Source: Yarrowia lipolytica (lineage: Eukaryota; Ascomycota; Dipodascomycetes; Dipodascales). Taken from it: a stretch of DNA of 64,000 nt. The stretch spans positions 1,736,001 to 1,800,000 of the forward strand of contig NC_090771.1 in the NCBI RefSeq assembly GCF_001761485.1, given 5' to 3'. A program made the translations under genes and the position numbers. Positions 55,479-64,000 of this stretch are shown here, one piece after another; position 1 is the first letter of the stretch, and each line of letters opens with the position of its first letter. The notes under the pieces were generated by a model that was given only the letters and a program-made list of their open reading frames with translations, searched no databases and had not been told where the DNA came from.

Positions 55479-56540
55479 CTACAAGTAGCACATAGAGCAC
55501 TCAAAGTACAAATAAGTACATACTGTATATCATACTGTATGGTACTTACAGTGCTCTGTCTCACTACAAGTGTGCTCGTAACAATTACTTCTAAGTAAGA
55601 CGTGCAAAACTATATCGGAAGATCCAAATTGGAACGACTGGTGGAAACGATTAATAACAACGGGATGTGTGCGACCCAGCAACTTGAGATGCCGACACTG
55701 TCTATATAGAGCCCTCCTTCTACACCACTGTAACATTTGGCCTTGCGCTCACGATACGTCTGTCTTCTTTGCATGTGAGCGGCAACGAAACTTTGGCTCC
55801 ACAATAGCGAGCACGTGGATAGATACAATGGAGTAGATTGAGGGGACTGTAAAGCCACTATTGTGGGGTATTATAGTAGGTGGGAGTTTATTGAATTGGA
55901 GACAGACTGAGAATTGGTCATTCTATATCTCAATCTGTCGATATCACCCAGTATATATCGGCTTAAGGTCTTCTGTGCTATGCTATATCAACCCACCAAA
56001 CAAGGCGAAGCTGCTGCATAGACGATCGAGCTGTGGAGACGGTATCGTACAGTAGATAACCGGAAGAACTCAGATGGGGGTGGCTTGCCAAGAGTATACG
56101 TCACTCACTCATAAAACAAAAGAATAACTACAAGTGGTCTAATCAATTTTACCACTCCAAAAACAGCCAGAGAACATTTCCCAATCAGCTGCTTGTAGCT
56201 CCAGTCCAGTAGAATGGCTCGCTGCACCACGCTGCCTATGCATCTGGTGTTAGCCAAAACCATAAGCAGCGAACAGCACAAACGGGAGTATTAAAAGTTG
56301 TTTTACCAGAGACCGATGTCGGATCTTAAAAGGTCAATCGCTGTAAAACTTCCTTTGAAATCGATTTCTTTTTTTTTCATCTTTCTACCCCCTCTCCTTG
56401 TCATCCAAACTCCACCCCAGAATCATTGCTTCGATATTCCCAATTGTCGAGCGCAGCATTAGTCTGAACCCTAAAGCTGATCTCGTCGACATCGGGTCTA
56501 CCTCTCACACATCTTCACACCACCCACCACACCCCCCCCC

Positions 56541-59450
56541 GTGGAAAAATGTTCAGAACCGTCTCCGACCGTGTCGGCCTCGGCCCCCGCATCCTCGTAC
56601 GAGCCCTCGGACTCGTCCATCTCCACGTCGTCAATAAAGGCTGCTGTTGAGGGCCGAGCCCGACGGTCCTCTTCCTTCTCTAGCATCAGAGCTGCCTCTG
56701 GTACCCCCGACCTGTCCAACCTTCCCAAGATTGGCAAAATTGGTGTCTGTGCGATGGACGTCAAGGCCCGATCCAAGCCATGTCGGCACATTCTCAACAG
56801 GCTGCTGGACACGGGCGAATTTGAAACCGTTGTCTTTGGAGACAAGGTGATTTTGGACGAGCCCATTGAGAACTGGCCCACGTGTGACTTTCTCATTTCC
56901 TTCTTCTCATCCGGTTTTCCCCTCGAAAAGGCCATTTCCTACGTCAAGCTACGAAAACCCTTCCTCGTCAATGACCTCATTCTGCAAAAAGTGCTGTGGG
57001 ACCGACGTATCGTGCTTGACCTGCTCGACTCGGCCAATGTTCAAACCCCTCCTCGTCTCATTTGCACCCGAGACGGAGGCGCAAAGGCCGACCCTGACCT
57101 GGCCAAGAAGCTGGCCGAACACAATGTCATCCTGACTCCCCAGCCCAAGTCCGAATGTCACATGGTTGACGAGGATACCGTCATGGTGGATGGCAAGACC
57201 ATGACGAAGCCGTTCGTCGAGAAGCCCGTGGATGGAGAAGACCACAACATCTACGTCTACTACCCCAAGTCGTCGGGAGGAGGAGGTCGACGACTATTCC
57301 GAAAGGTCGGCAACAAGAGTTCAGAATTTGACCAGGATCTCTGTGAAGTCCGGATGGACGGCTCGTACATTTACGAGAAGTTTATGGACACCGAAAACAA
57401 GGAGGATGTCAAGGCGTACACTGTTGGAGCCCATTACTGTCACGCTGAGACCCGAAAGTCCCCCGTTGTCGACGGTATTGTCAGACGGAACACATATGGC
57501 AAGGAGCTGCGGTTTGTGACCAAGCTGACTGACGAGGAGATCAAGTTTGCCAGCAAGGTCTCTCAGACCTTTGAGCAGACTATTTGCGGTTTTGATCTGC
57601 TGCGTGCCCAAGGTGAGTCGTATGTCATTGATGTTAACGGTTTCTCTTTCGTCAAGGACAACCACGAATATTACGACAACTGCGCCCGAATTCTGCGACA
57701 GATCTTCCTGCAGGCTAAGCAGCAGCGAAACAAGGACCGAGCCATCGCTAACACTGCTCCTCAGCCCGAGAAGCACCAGTCCTGGGTTCTCAAGGGCCAG
57801 GCTATTGTGATTCGACACGCAGACCGAACCCCCAAGCAGAAGATCAAGGTCTCATTTAAGCATCCTCTCTTCATTGATCTACTGAAGGGTCACAAGGAGG
57901 AGGTTCTTTACCGAGAGAAGGATCGTCTGATGGAGGTGCTTGAGACTACTCGACGGGCCACAAGGGAGGCTACTGACGAGGATCCTCAGAAGATGGCTAA
58001 CCTGATCATTGCTCTGGAGAAGAAGATGGATTTCCCCGGAACCAAGGTCCAGATCAAGCCCACAATCAATAAGAGCACCGGCGAGGTTGAGAAGGTGCAA
58101 CTAGTGGCCAAGTGGGGAGGAGAACCCACTCATTCGGCTCGATACCAGGCCCAGGACATGGGTGACCAGATGCGTCAGGATCTCATGATTGTCAACAAGA
58201 ACCTGCTCAAGAATGTCAAGTGTCTCTCATCTTCTGAACGACGAGTCATTGCCAGTGCCAAGATTTGGGCAGCTGCCTTCCTAGGTGTTGAGGAGGTCTC
58301 TGACGACTTCATTGTTGTTCGAAAGGGTCTTCTTGATGATTCCAACGCCGCCAAGGACCTCATGGACAAGGTCAAGAAGGAGCTTAAGCCTCTTCTGCGA
58401 AAGGGAACCCCACCTCCCCCTCATTTCACCTGGCCCGACAAGATTCCCGAGCCCTTCATTGTGTTGCAGCGGGTCGTCGAGCTCATGAAGTACCACCACA
58501 AGGTCATGGAGAGAAACTTCAACAACCACACTCCCGAGGAGGTTGAAGCCTTTCAGACTCGATGGTGTTGCCAGGAGACCCCTTTCTTGTTCCGAGAGCG
58601 ATGGGATAAGCTTTTCTCCGAGTTCACTTCGCCCGACAAGGTCGACCCTTCTCGAATCTCCGAGCTATATGACGCTATGAAGTTCGATGCACTGCATAAC
58701 CGACAGTTCCTCGAGCGAATCTTCAAGCCCGATGAGAGTGTCGAAATTGCTCCCCCTTCGTGCCACATCCCTAACGTCTCTGCTCCCGAGCTGTCTTCTC
58801 TTGGAAAGACTCCTCTTGTTACGCCTACAAGTGACGACGAAACCAAAACATCTTCCAACGGCAAGTCGCCCCAGCAGACTTTCTATGGCCCCCAGTACGT
58901 GCATCTTCGAGAGCTGTACCGACTGGCCAAGATTCTGTTTGACTTCATTTGTCCCCAGGAGTACGGTATCGAGGACAAGGAGAAGCTGGACATTGGTCTG
59001 CTGACGTGTCTGCCTCTGCTCAAGGAGATTCTGTCCGAGCTCAACGAGATGAAGCAGGCCGAGACTGGAGGTGTGATTGCTTACTTCACCAAGGAATCTC
59101 ACATCTACACCCTGCTCAACATCATCTACGAGTCCGGCATCAACACCCGAATCGCCCGAAACGTGATTCCCGAGCTGGACTACCTAACCCAGATTGTTTT
59201 TGAGCTATATGAGAGTGTAGAGGCGGATGAGTATGGCGAGAAGAAGTACTCCATTCGACTGTCAATCTCGCCTGGATGCAACACCCAGTCTCCTCTGGAT
59301 GTTCAGCTGGACTCAAAGCACTGCATCTCTTGTATTCCACGAGTCGGTCTCACTCGACATTTGGACCTGGATCTGGTCATTGGCAAGCTGCAGACTCGTT
59401 TCAACCGGGTGTCCATGCCTTCCAAGTTTATTCCCGTCAACATTTCTTAA
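56541..59450 (+). CDS. VIP1: Vip1/PPIP5K, diphosphoinositol pentakisphosphate kinase (5' end uncertain)
   Basis: Vip1 makes 1-diphosphoinositol phosphates from IP6 or 5-IP7 with an N-terminal ATP-grasp kinase, and has a C-terminal histidine-phosphatase-type domain. About 60 Ser-rich residues precede KIGKIGVCAMD, the start of the kinase fold. KPFVEKPVDGEDHN, GGGGRRLFRKVGNKSSEFD and VIDVNGFSFVKDN are near-identical to yeast Vip1. The phosphatase motif RHADRTP lies near residue 424, and ISCIPRVGLTRHLDLD near the end. The start is unsolved. The frame is open from the stop at 56478-56480, but the coordinate given here begins at a GTG and the first in-frame ATG (56754) lies inside the kinase domain. 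A 5' exon, a non-ATG start or an indel in the C9 run at 56532-56540 are possible. Confidence 0.93.
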   Translation: MEKCSEPSPTVSASAPASSYEPSDSSISTSSIKAAVEGRARRSSSFSSIRAASGTPDLSNLPKIGKIGVCAMDVKARSKPCRHILNRLLDTGEFETVVFGDKVILDEPIENWPTCDFLISFFSSGFPLEKAISYVKLRKPFLVNDLILQKVLWDRRIVLDLLDSANVQTPPRLICTRDGGAKADPDLAKKLAEHNVILTPQPKSECHMVDEDTVMVDGKTMTKPFVEKPVDGEDHNIYVYYPKSSGGGGRRLFRKVGNKSSEFDQDLCEVRMDGSYIYEKFMDTENKEDVKAYTVGAHYCHAETRKSPVVDGIVRRNTYGKELRFVTKLTDEEIKFASKVSQTFEQTICGFDLLRAQGESYVIDVNGFSFVKDNHEYYDNCARILRQIFLQAKQQRNKDRAIANTAPQPEKHQSWVLKGQAIVIRHADRTPKQKIKVSFKHPLFIDLLKGHKEEVLYREKDRLMEVLETTRRATREATDEDPQKMANLIIALEKKMDFPGTKVQIKPTINKSTGEVEKVQLVAKWGGEPTHSARYQAQDMGDQMRQDLMIVNKNLLKNVKCLSSSERRVIASAKIWAAAFLGVEEVSDDFIVVRKGLLDDSNAAKDLMDKVKKELKPLLRKGTPPPPHFTWPDKIPEPFIVLQRVVELMKYHHKVMERNFNNHTPEEVEAFQTRWCCQETPFLFRERWDKLFSEFTSPDKVDPSRISELYDAMKFDALHNRQFLERIFKPDESVEIAPPSCHIPNVSAPELSSLGKTPLVTPTSDDETKTSSNGKSPQQTFYGPQYVHLRELYRLAKILFDFICPQEYGIEDKEKLDIGLLTCLPLLKEILSELNEMKQAETGGVIAYFTKESHIYTLLNIIYESGINTRIARNVIPELDYLTQIVFELYESVEADEYGEKKYSIRLSISPGCNTQSPLDVQLDSKHCISCIPRVGLTRHLDLDLVIGKLQTRFNRVSMPSKFIPVNIS

Positions 59451-59619
59451 ACGAGCCTCAGAGTTGTTTTTTGCCCTTGAGCTTCTTATTACTTACGTTG
59501 ATGTTAGATTAACTGTATATTAAGTGCATTTTTTATTGTGTGAGTGCTCCTGTGTAGTAATAAGTAAGATCGTATAAATAATTGACTCACTACATCTATG
59601 CCTTGTCTTCCTTCTTGCC

Positions 59620-60468
59620 TTACTCCTTCAGCGTCTTTTCCTTCTCTTCCCTCTCCTCCGCTGCAGCTGCCTTTCTCTCCTTTCGATGAATACCAAATCC
59701 ATTGTACGCCACAGCCCAAGCTTCGCCCTTGGACAGTTTATCAGGAATCTCGATCATCTCCCACTCACACTTCAGGTCTTTTTCAGACTGTAGTATCGTG
59801 CTCAGAGCAGGGTACTTCTGCTTGAACTCGTCATCTCCAAACCGAGTGTCATAGGATCCGAGATAGTTGGCCACAATGAAGTCTGCATTGATGAAGAGCA
59901 GTTCATTGACGTTCACAGGTGCATGAGGTGCGTAGATGAAAGACTCTGTCGGCTGAAGTTTCACCTCGGAAATGCTTTTGGTCAGATCTTCGATGTCACC
60001 AGATTCTGCGGCTATGTCTGTTGTGTCTTCCATGTCAGCCTTTTGTGTATCTGATTTCACAGATTTTGTTTCCTCCTCTACATCCTTCGTTCTGAAATCA
60101 GGATCCCACATCCCTGTCACGGTCTTCATTCCTAACAGCTTGAGCATTTCCTCATCTCGAGCCGTGAACATAGGTTCTGTACAGACTACCTTGTCCAGAG
60201 GGATCTTGAGCTCTTCGGCCAGCAAAAGCAACAATACCAGCTGGTATCGCACTCCTTCGTCCTCTGCAGGCTTGCCCAATGCCAGACATTGGATATCTGC
60301 AAACTCCTTGGTGCTGTGTTTCTCTAGAGTCTGTTGGAGATGGGTTTGGAAGAAGTCGTAGAACTTGGACCGCTTGACATCTCGCTTGAGCTCTTCAAGT
60401 CCCTCCACAAGTTCCCTGGGTGTCTTTTCTACCCACGCCTTTCGTGGTCGTCGCCGGCTGTATCCCAT
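59620..60468 (-). CDS. BER1: SRR1-domain protein (Ber1-like), 282 aa
   Basis: The central part matches the SRR1 domain, found in plant SRR1 (light and clock signalling) and yeast Ber1 (linked genetically to microtubules). IQCLALGKPAEDEGVRYQLVLLLLLAE (in 48-80) is the conserved first segment. VVCTEPMFTARDEEMLKLLG resembles the DPxF...D...L..LG block. LLFINADFIVANYLGSYD lies near the end of the domain. A Lys/Asp/Ser-rich insert (~135-175) and a Glu/Lys/Ala-rich coiled tail (KAAAAEEREEKEK) follow. I choose the ATG at 60466-60468 (MGYSRRRPRK): the upstream part of the frame has no ATG. The gene is divergent from CSE4 across 354 bp and converges with VIP1 (169 bp). The molecular activity is unknown in the family. 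Confidence 0.82.
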   Translation of the reverse strand: MGYSRRRPRKAWVEKTPRELVEGLEELKRDVKRSKFYDFFQTHLQQTLEKHSTKEFADIQCLALGKPAEDEGVRYQLVLLLLLAEELKIPLDKVVCTEPMFTARDEEMLKLLGMKTVTGMWDPDFRTKDVEEETKSVKSDTQKADMEDTTDIAAESGDIEDLTKSISEVKLQPTESFIYAPHAPVNVNELLFINADFIVANYLGSYDTRFGDDEFKQKYPALSTILQSEKDLKCEWEMIEIPDKLSKGEAWAVAYNGFGIHRKERKAAAAEEREEKEKTLKE

Positions 60469-60822
60469 GGTGTCTGCGGTGATGATCTCACTGATACACA
60501 CAACTTTTTTGCATCACTCTGCATGGTCCAAATAGAGTTTTAGAATACCGTCCAAGAAGGGAATGGTGATGGAAGAAAAGTCCCTCTTCTTGAATGGGAA
60601 CAGGATATGTAACTACTTAGTAAAACTCATTAATTTTGGATTTGTTACTTATTCTTTATAAGCTCTATAGCCTCCCCCCTTTCTCCCCCCAAAAAATATT
60701 AAAAAAATGCGCCCTTCTTCTATATCTAGACTGTCATGCATCCCACACCTTAACCTCCTAAATTACGCGACGCGTGCAAACTATCATCCTCGCTACCAAC
60801 ACACTTTGATACAAAACCACAC
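60469..60822. promoter_or_regulatory. Shared divergent promoter of BER1 and CSE4
   Basis: These 354 bp must serve both genes. An overlapping pair ACGCGA-ACGCGT (60765-60775) resembles an MCB (MBF-type) G1/S element 48-58 bp before the CSE4 ATG. ACGCGT also occurs elsewhere in the window, so the support is modest. Two ATGs (60707 and 60735) out of frame with CSE4 lie in its possible leader. Confidence 0.4.
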
Positions 60823-61275
60823 ATGGCACGGATATCTCTGGCCTCATCATCAGCCGGAGTGGCCGGGAAACCTCGAGGAGGAGGAGGTTTGCACCCCCTG
60901 GGTCAGACGAGAAAGACTCTGCCAGGCGAGAGACGAGATACGACACAGAAAATCACCAAGCCACGATATAAGCCAGGACAAAAGGCCCTCAAGGAGATCC
61001 GCAGGTACCAGCGTGGAACTGAGTTGCTGATTGCCAAACTACCGTTTGCGCGAGTCGTCCGAGAGGTGGCCCTCAATTATCTGGGCAGCGAGTACGGAAA
61101 TTTGCAGTGGCAAAGTATGGCGCTGCTGGCACTACAAGAAGCGGCGGAAGCATTCCTTGTCCATTTGTTCGAAGATGTCAACCTGTGTGCTATCCATGCA
61201 AAACGTGTCACCATCATGCAAAAAGATATGCAGTTGGCAAGACGTATTCGAGGAGCATGGGGAGGTGCTGGTTAG
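60823..61275 (+). CDS. CSE4: Centromeric histone H3 variant (CENP-A/Cse4), 150 aa
   Basis: This histone replaces H3 in centromeric nucleosomes and founds the kinetochore. The N-terminal tail (~1-48) is short and unlike H3: it lacks the ARTKQTARKS start and is Gly-rich. The histone fold (~50-144) is H3-like: [29 protein letters not shown], then [50 protein letters not shown] hallmarks are WQ at 96-97, where H3 has FQ, and a longer loop 1 (LGSEYGN, 87-93). Between REVAL and WQ there are 11 residues against 7 in canonical H3. The tail ends AWGGAG. The ATG at 60823 is the only in-frame choice. It shares a divergent promoter with BER1. Confidence 0.95.
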   Translation: MARISLASSSAGVAGKPRGGGGLHPLGQTRKTLPGERRDTTQKITKPRYKPGQKALKEIRRYQRGTELLIAKLPFARVVREVALNYLGSEYGNLQWQSMALLALQEAAEAFLVHLFEDVNLCAIHAKRVTIMQKDMQLARRIRGAWGGAG

Positions 61276-61670
61276 TATGATAACCAGGTGAAGGACACTG
61301 TTTGGGGTTGCGCGGTTCTAGGAAGAGGAAACTGAGAGATGAGCATGCGCCTTTATTTATTTTATATGTACAATACATATTTTTTTTATATTTCTGTTGT
61401 TGTTGGTGAGACTACTTGTGCTGTCCTAACTGGTCCTTGAAAGGTTTGTTACAAACATCTTTGCTGTACCTGTACGGCACAACAGTGATCTTCAGCCCGT
61501 TTAAACACAATAATTTACCATCTATATACAGCCTTATACTGCCATCTAATCCTCCATGTAATGTTCTCATTATTTCCAATACCCAAAACACAACCAGTGT
61601 GCAGCTGGTGGTTCAGAATAATGTCATTAGGACAGCCAGTCGCTGCTCATTCCCAAGCCGGATCCTCAAC
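61276..61670. other. Gap between convergent CSE4 and DCW1 genes
   Basis: This is AT-rich 3' space of both genes, with T-runs near 61380-61388. No gene or RNA was recognised. Confidence 0.5.
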
Positions 61671-63089
61671 TTAAACAATGAGGAACCAGAAGACCAGAAT
61701 CAACATGATACCGACCGCAGCAGTGATGATACCGGCACCTGCTCGATCTCCTCCATGAATATCCAAAGGACTGGCATCGTCCTGGCTTGTTCCGAAGGGG
61801 TTGTCTCCCTGGGTTCCGGCAGATCCGTTACCCTTGGAGGTTCCTCCGGTGATATCGGTCAGAGGACCAGTGGAGTTGAGAATCTGGGTGTTGAGAATAA
61901 CTTCCAGAGCTGACAGCTGCTCTCCGAGACCAATGTACGAGACGTTGTACTCGCCTGTGAGCCAGTTGATGGAGCAAGTATGTCCGTCAAAACCTCCAGA
62001 ACAGGTTCGAGCAGCAGCATAGGCCGAAGGACGCAGGTAGGACAGGATAGAGCCAGCCAGAGAAGGCATCATTTGAGCGGTCTGGCCAAGAAGCGACGAG
62101 TAGATACCCTTGAAAGTTCTCTGATCCTGGTTACAGGTGATGGTGACCTGCTGACAGGCGATTTCCACCATGATGTTGCTCTGGTTGCCGCCAAAGAAAA
62201 TTCCCTTCATGATATCAGCATTCCACAGCTGGTAGGTTCGGTTCATCCATACGGAGGCCTCGAGAGTGGCGTTAGTGCCGTTTCGAAGCATGGTCGCGTT
62301 GTAGATTGAGGCAGCTCCGGACATGTAGATACCGGAGTTATAGGTCCAGAGGTAGGGAGATCGATCAGAACAGTTGGGCAGATGGATACCATCGTAGACG
62401 TGGCCACCGTCGATGATCTTGACTTTTTCGGACCAGGTCCAGATCTTTTCGGCCCATTCGAGGTAGGTGGTGTTACCGGTGTATCTGTACAGTCGAGAAG
62501 CGAGGTTGAAAAGAGCTCCATTGGCAATAGCGTTCTTGTAGTCGTATCCAGAATTCCACTGGAAAATCTGCCAGTGCAGACCTCCATCGCACACTTGAGT
62601 GTCCCATCGGTCAGCCATGGAGTTAAAGGCACCCTGAGCAACGTACAGCCATCCGTAGTCGTCGTCGGGATTGGTGAAGTTTCGTTCAGCAGCTGTCATC
62701 ATGGTCATGGCCCACACTCCCTGGTCATCGTTACCCTCGGAAGAAGAGTAGTTTCGCACCATGAGGTTGTACTTGTCTCCTCGCTGGGCCTTCATGGCCT
62801 CGAAGGTGATGTTGTTGAAGGTGGAGTTGCCAGTGATGTGCCAGTACTCGATCATGGCGTTCCAGGCGGCGCCAGCGTGCCACCAGTAGTAGGGAGGCAC
62901 AAACATTCCAATGGTTCCTCCATAGGTGAAGCCCTGGTAGTAGTCCAAAAGACCCTCAGCAATGAGAGCAAGAGCCTTGTCGACGGTATCGGGCTTGTCG
63001 AGATCCAGAAAACTTAGATCAGCGTGCACGGGGGCCAGCAGCGTGGTCACCGCCAGCACCAGCGCCCAGATATAGGTTGAGGGTCTCAT
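61671..63089 (-). CDS. DCW1: GH76 cell-wall enzyme, Dfg5/Dcw1 type, GPI-anchored, 472 aa
   Basis: Dfg5/Dcw1 proteins are thought to transfer GPI-anchored mannoproteins from the membrane to wall glucan. The protein has a signal peptide (~1-23), a GH76 domain with the paired catalytic aspartates D121/D122 in EGNDDQGVW, and family segments such as PPYYWWHAGAAW, GGLHWQIF and YKNAIANGALFNL. There are many N-glycosylation sequons. Near the C-terminus a Gly/Ser-rich stretch is followed by a hydrophobic end (ITAAVGIMLILVFWFLIV), as in GPI-anchor signals. I choose the ATG at 63087-63089 (MRPSTYIWAL) because it opens the signal peptide; the frame runs further upstream without an ATG. I cannot separate Dcw1 from Dfg5 by eye. 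Confidence 0.93.
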   Translation of the reverse strand: MRPSTYIWALVLAVTTLLAPVHADLSFLDLDKPDTVDKALALIAEGLLDYYQGFTYGGTIGMFVPPYYWWHAGAAWNAMIEYWHITGNSTFNNITFEAMKAQRGDKYNLMVRNYSSSEGNDDQGVWAMTMMTAAERNFTNPDDDYGWLYVAQGAFNSMADRWDTQVCDGGLHWQIFQWNSGYDYKNAIANGALFNLASRLYRYTGNTTYLEWAEKIWTWSEKVKIIDGGHVYDGIHLPNCSDRSPYLWTYNSGIYMSGAASIYNATMLRNGTNATLEASVWMNRTYQLWNADIMKGIFFGGNQSNIMVEIACQQVTITCNQDQRTFKGIYSSLLGQTAQMMPSLAGSILSYLRPSAYAAARTCSGGFDGHTCSINWLTGEYNVSYIGLGEQLSALEVILNTQILNSTGPLTDITGGTSKGNGSAGTQGDNPFGTSQDDASPLDIHGGDRAGAGIITAAVGIMLILVFWFLIV

Positions 63090-64000
63090 AGTGTGGTATA
63101 TGGGATGAGGTGTGGAGATATCTTCACAACTCGAGAGAGGCCTTAACTCGCGCACTCATACAGCCCACCACCGAAGTTTGTCCTAACAAAGGTTTGCGTT
63201 AGTTTGCTGGGGTATAGACAGAGGATAGGGGTTTGTGTGTTTTTCTTCATGAGAGCATGTTTTCCAGTGGTTATACCGAAAGATGAATGTCTTATCAAGT
63301 TGTTTTTCTTCTGGCTTGTCAACCCACTTGTTCCTTATTCTTTCTCGATATGTACAGTGTGCCATATTGACCTGCACCAACCAACGTTTGTTTTCCATCT
63401 TTTTCCCACCTCGACTTGTTCCCGCTTTTCTCCACAAGCTTCAATTGTGGATCGAGCTTGAATCTATAAATAGGTTGGAGTGTCTACTGTGCGATGCTGT
63501 TATTGTACTTGTGTACTACTGGTTGCACTTGTTCAGACGATTATCTTCCCCCTCTCAGTCTTTGTCATATTACTAGCCTAAGATAAGGCATTAGACCATC
63601 ACATCTGTCCGCAAGGCATTCGAGACGCCCATCACCTCTTTTTAGCCCGTTCACTTTTCGCTCCTTTCGTCAATAGTATCAAGGCTTTTCGTTACAAACC
63701 TGAGAATCAAAAGTTAGAGGTTACCGCGGAGTAGAGAAAAGCGATTATTGGTGGTATTAAGGATGGAAGAAGACCCTCACAAAAAAAGCGGTTGTGTGAC
63801 TTGACGTAATCTCGCGTCTTGGCTCCGGATAGGGTGGGACATGTGAGTAAAACTTCTAGAACCGCGTCGTCGCTTTTCTAATGCCTTCGGTTTAAGACAT
63901 TTCCAGAGGCGGAGTTATTTCGAGGGTTATTGAGTCTACGGTTTGAGCTTAGCAAGGGGATTGATTAGTAAGATATTAGTGAAAGAGGATGGGGGTTGCT
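63090..64000. other. Right-edge intergenic sequence upstream of DCW1
   Basis: It contains the DCW1 promoter side, a TATA-like TCTATAAATA near 63463 and a heat-shock-type TTCTAGAA near 63856. No gene was recognised before the window ends; a plus-strand gene may start beyond it. Confidence 0.4.

Larger units (their letters stand above)
54963..56540. other. 1.6-kb divergent gap between UTP21 and VIP1
   Basis: It holds an AAAAT pentamer repeat (55331-55354) and a TA-rich microsatellite (55431-55478), both with no coding content. The last ~200 bp are pyrimidine-rich with a T9 run and a C9 run (56532-56540), probably the VIP1 promoter and leader. No gene was recognised. Confidence 0.5.

Noticed and set aside
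1-64000. LTR retrotransposon, LINE or DNA transposon copies
   Set aside because: I looked for long terminal repeats, integrase, reverse transcriptase or transposase motifs and saw none that I could support.

Overview
The window looks like nuclear DNA of a budding yeast, most probably Yarrowia lipolytica or a close relative. Genes are mostly intronless with strong CGA use for arginine. The one intron I can place (in UTP21) has a GTGAGT donor and a CTAAC branch motif fused to the CAG acceptor. Gene-poor gaps of 1-3 kb carry many TACAAGTA/TACTGTA-like words, and a tRNA-Asn gene carries an intron. I name the species from gene style and memory, not from a search.

Layout. 0-8.2 kb: tandem minus-strand array of three ferric-reductase-type genes, the first cut by the window edge. 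11.5-13.3 kb: calnexin (-). 16.2-17.5 kb: cell-wall-integrity MAP kinase kinase (+). 19-21 kb: HapX/Hap43-type iron-regulatory bZIP (-). 23.2-26 kb: Pet127-like mitochondrial RNA factor (+), then tRNA-Asn (+). 26.9-30.1 kb: large, probably disordered protein of unknown function (-). 31.8-32.7 kb: a possible gene relic. 33.5-35.2 kb: ECM14-type pseudo-carboxypeptidase (+). 36.4-37.3 kb: HPP-family membrane protein (+), with a perfect 21-bp inverted repeat upstream. 40.1-41.4 kb: bHLH regulator (-). 44.6-46.3 kb: Rad17/Rad24 checkpoint clamp loader (+). 47.8-48.6 kb: Grx3/4 monothiol glutaredoxin (+). 50.2-51.2 kb: methylthioadenosine phosphorylase (-). 52-55 kb: UTP21 (-). 56.5-59.5 kb: VIP1 (+). 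59.6-60.5 kb: SRR1/BER1-like protein (-). 60.8-61.3 kb: centromeric histone H3 CSE4 (+). 61.7-63.1 kb: DCW1/DFG5 GH76 cell-wall enzyme (-).

Most genes are unrelated housekeeping genes, but iron biology recurs. Three ferric reductases, HapX and a Grx3/4-type CGFS glutaredoxin (a known partner of iron regulators in other fungi) lie within 49 kb. The HapX upstream region has three exact ATCWGATAA words, the consensus published for SreA/Fep1-type iron GATA repressors, and one more lies 369 bp upstream of the middle ferric reductase. Cell-wall genes (MKK1-type kinase, ECM14, DCW1/DFG5) are a second, looser theme.

No CRISPR array, no intact transposon and no rRNA gene was seen. The strongest leads are the GATA-site cluster, the 21-bp inverted repeat, the missing ATG of VIP1, the gene relic near 32 kb and the unknown 1057-residue protein.
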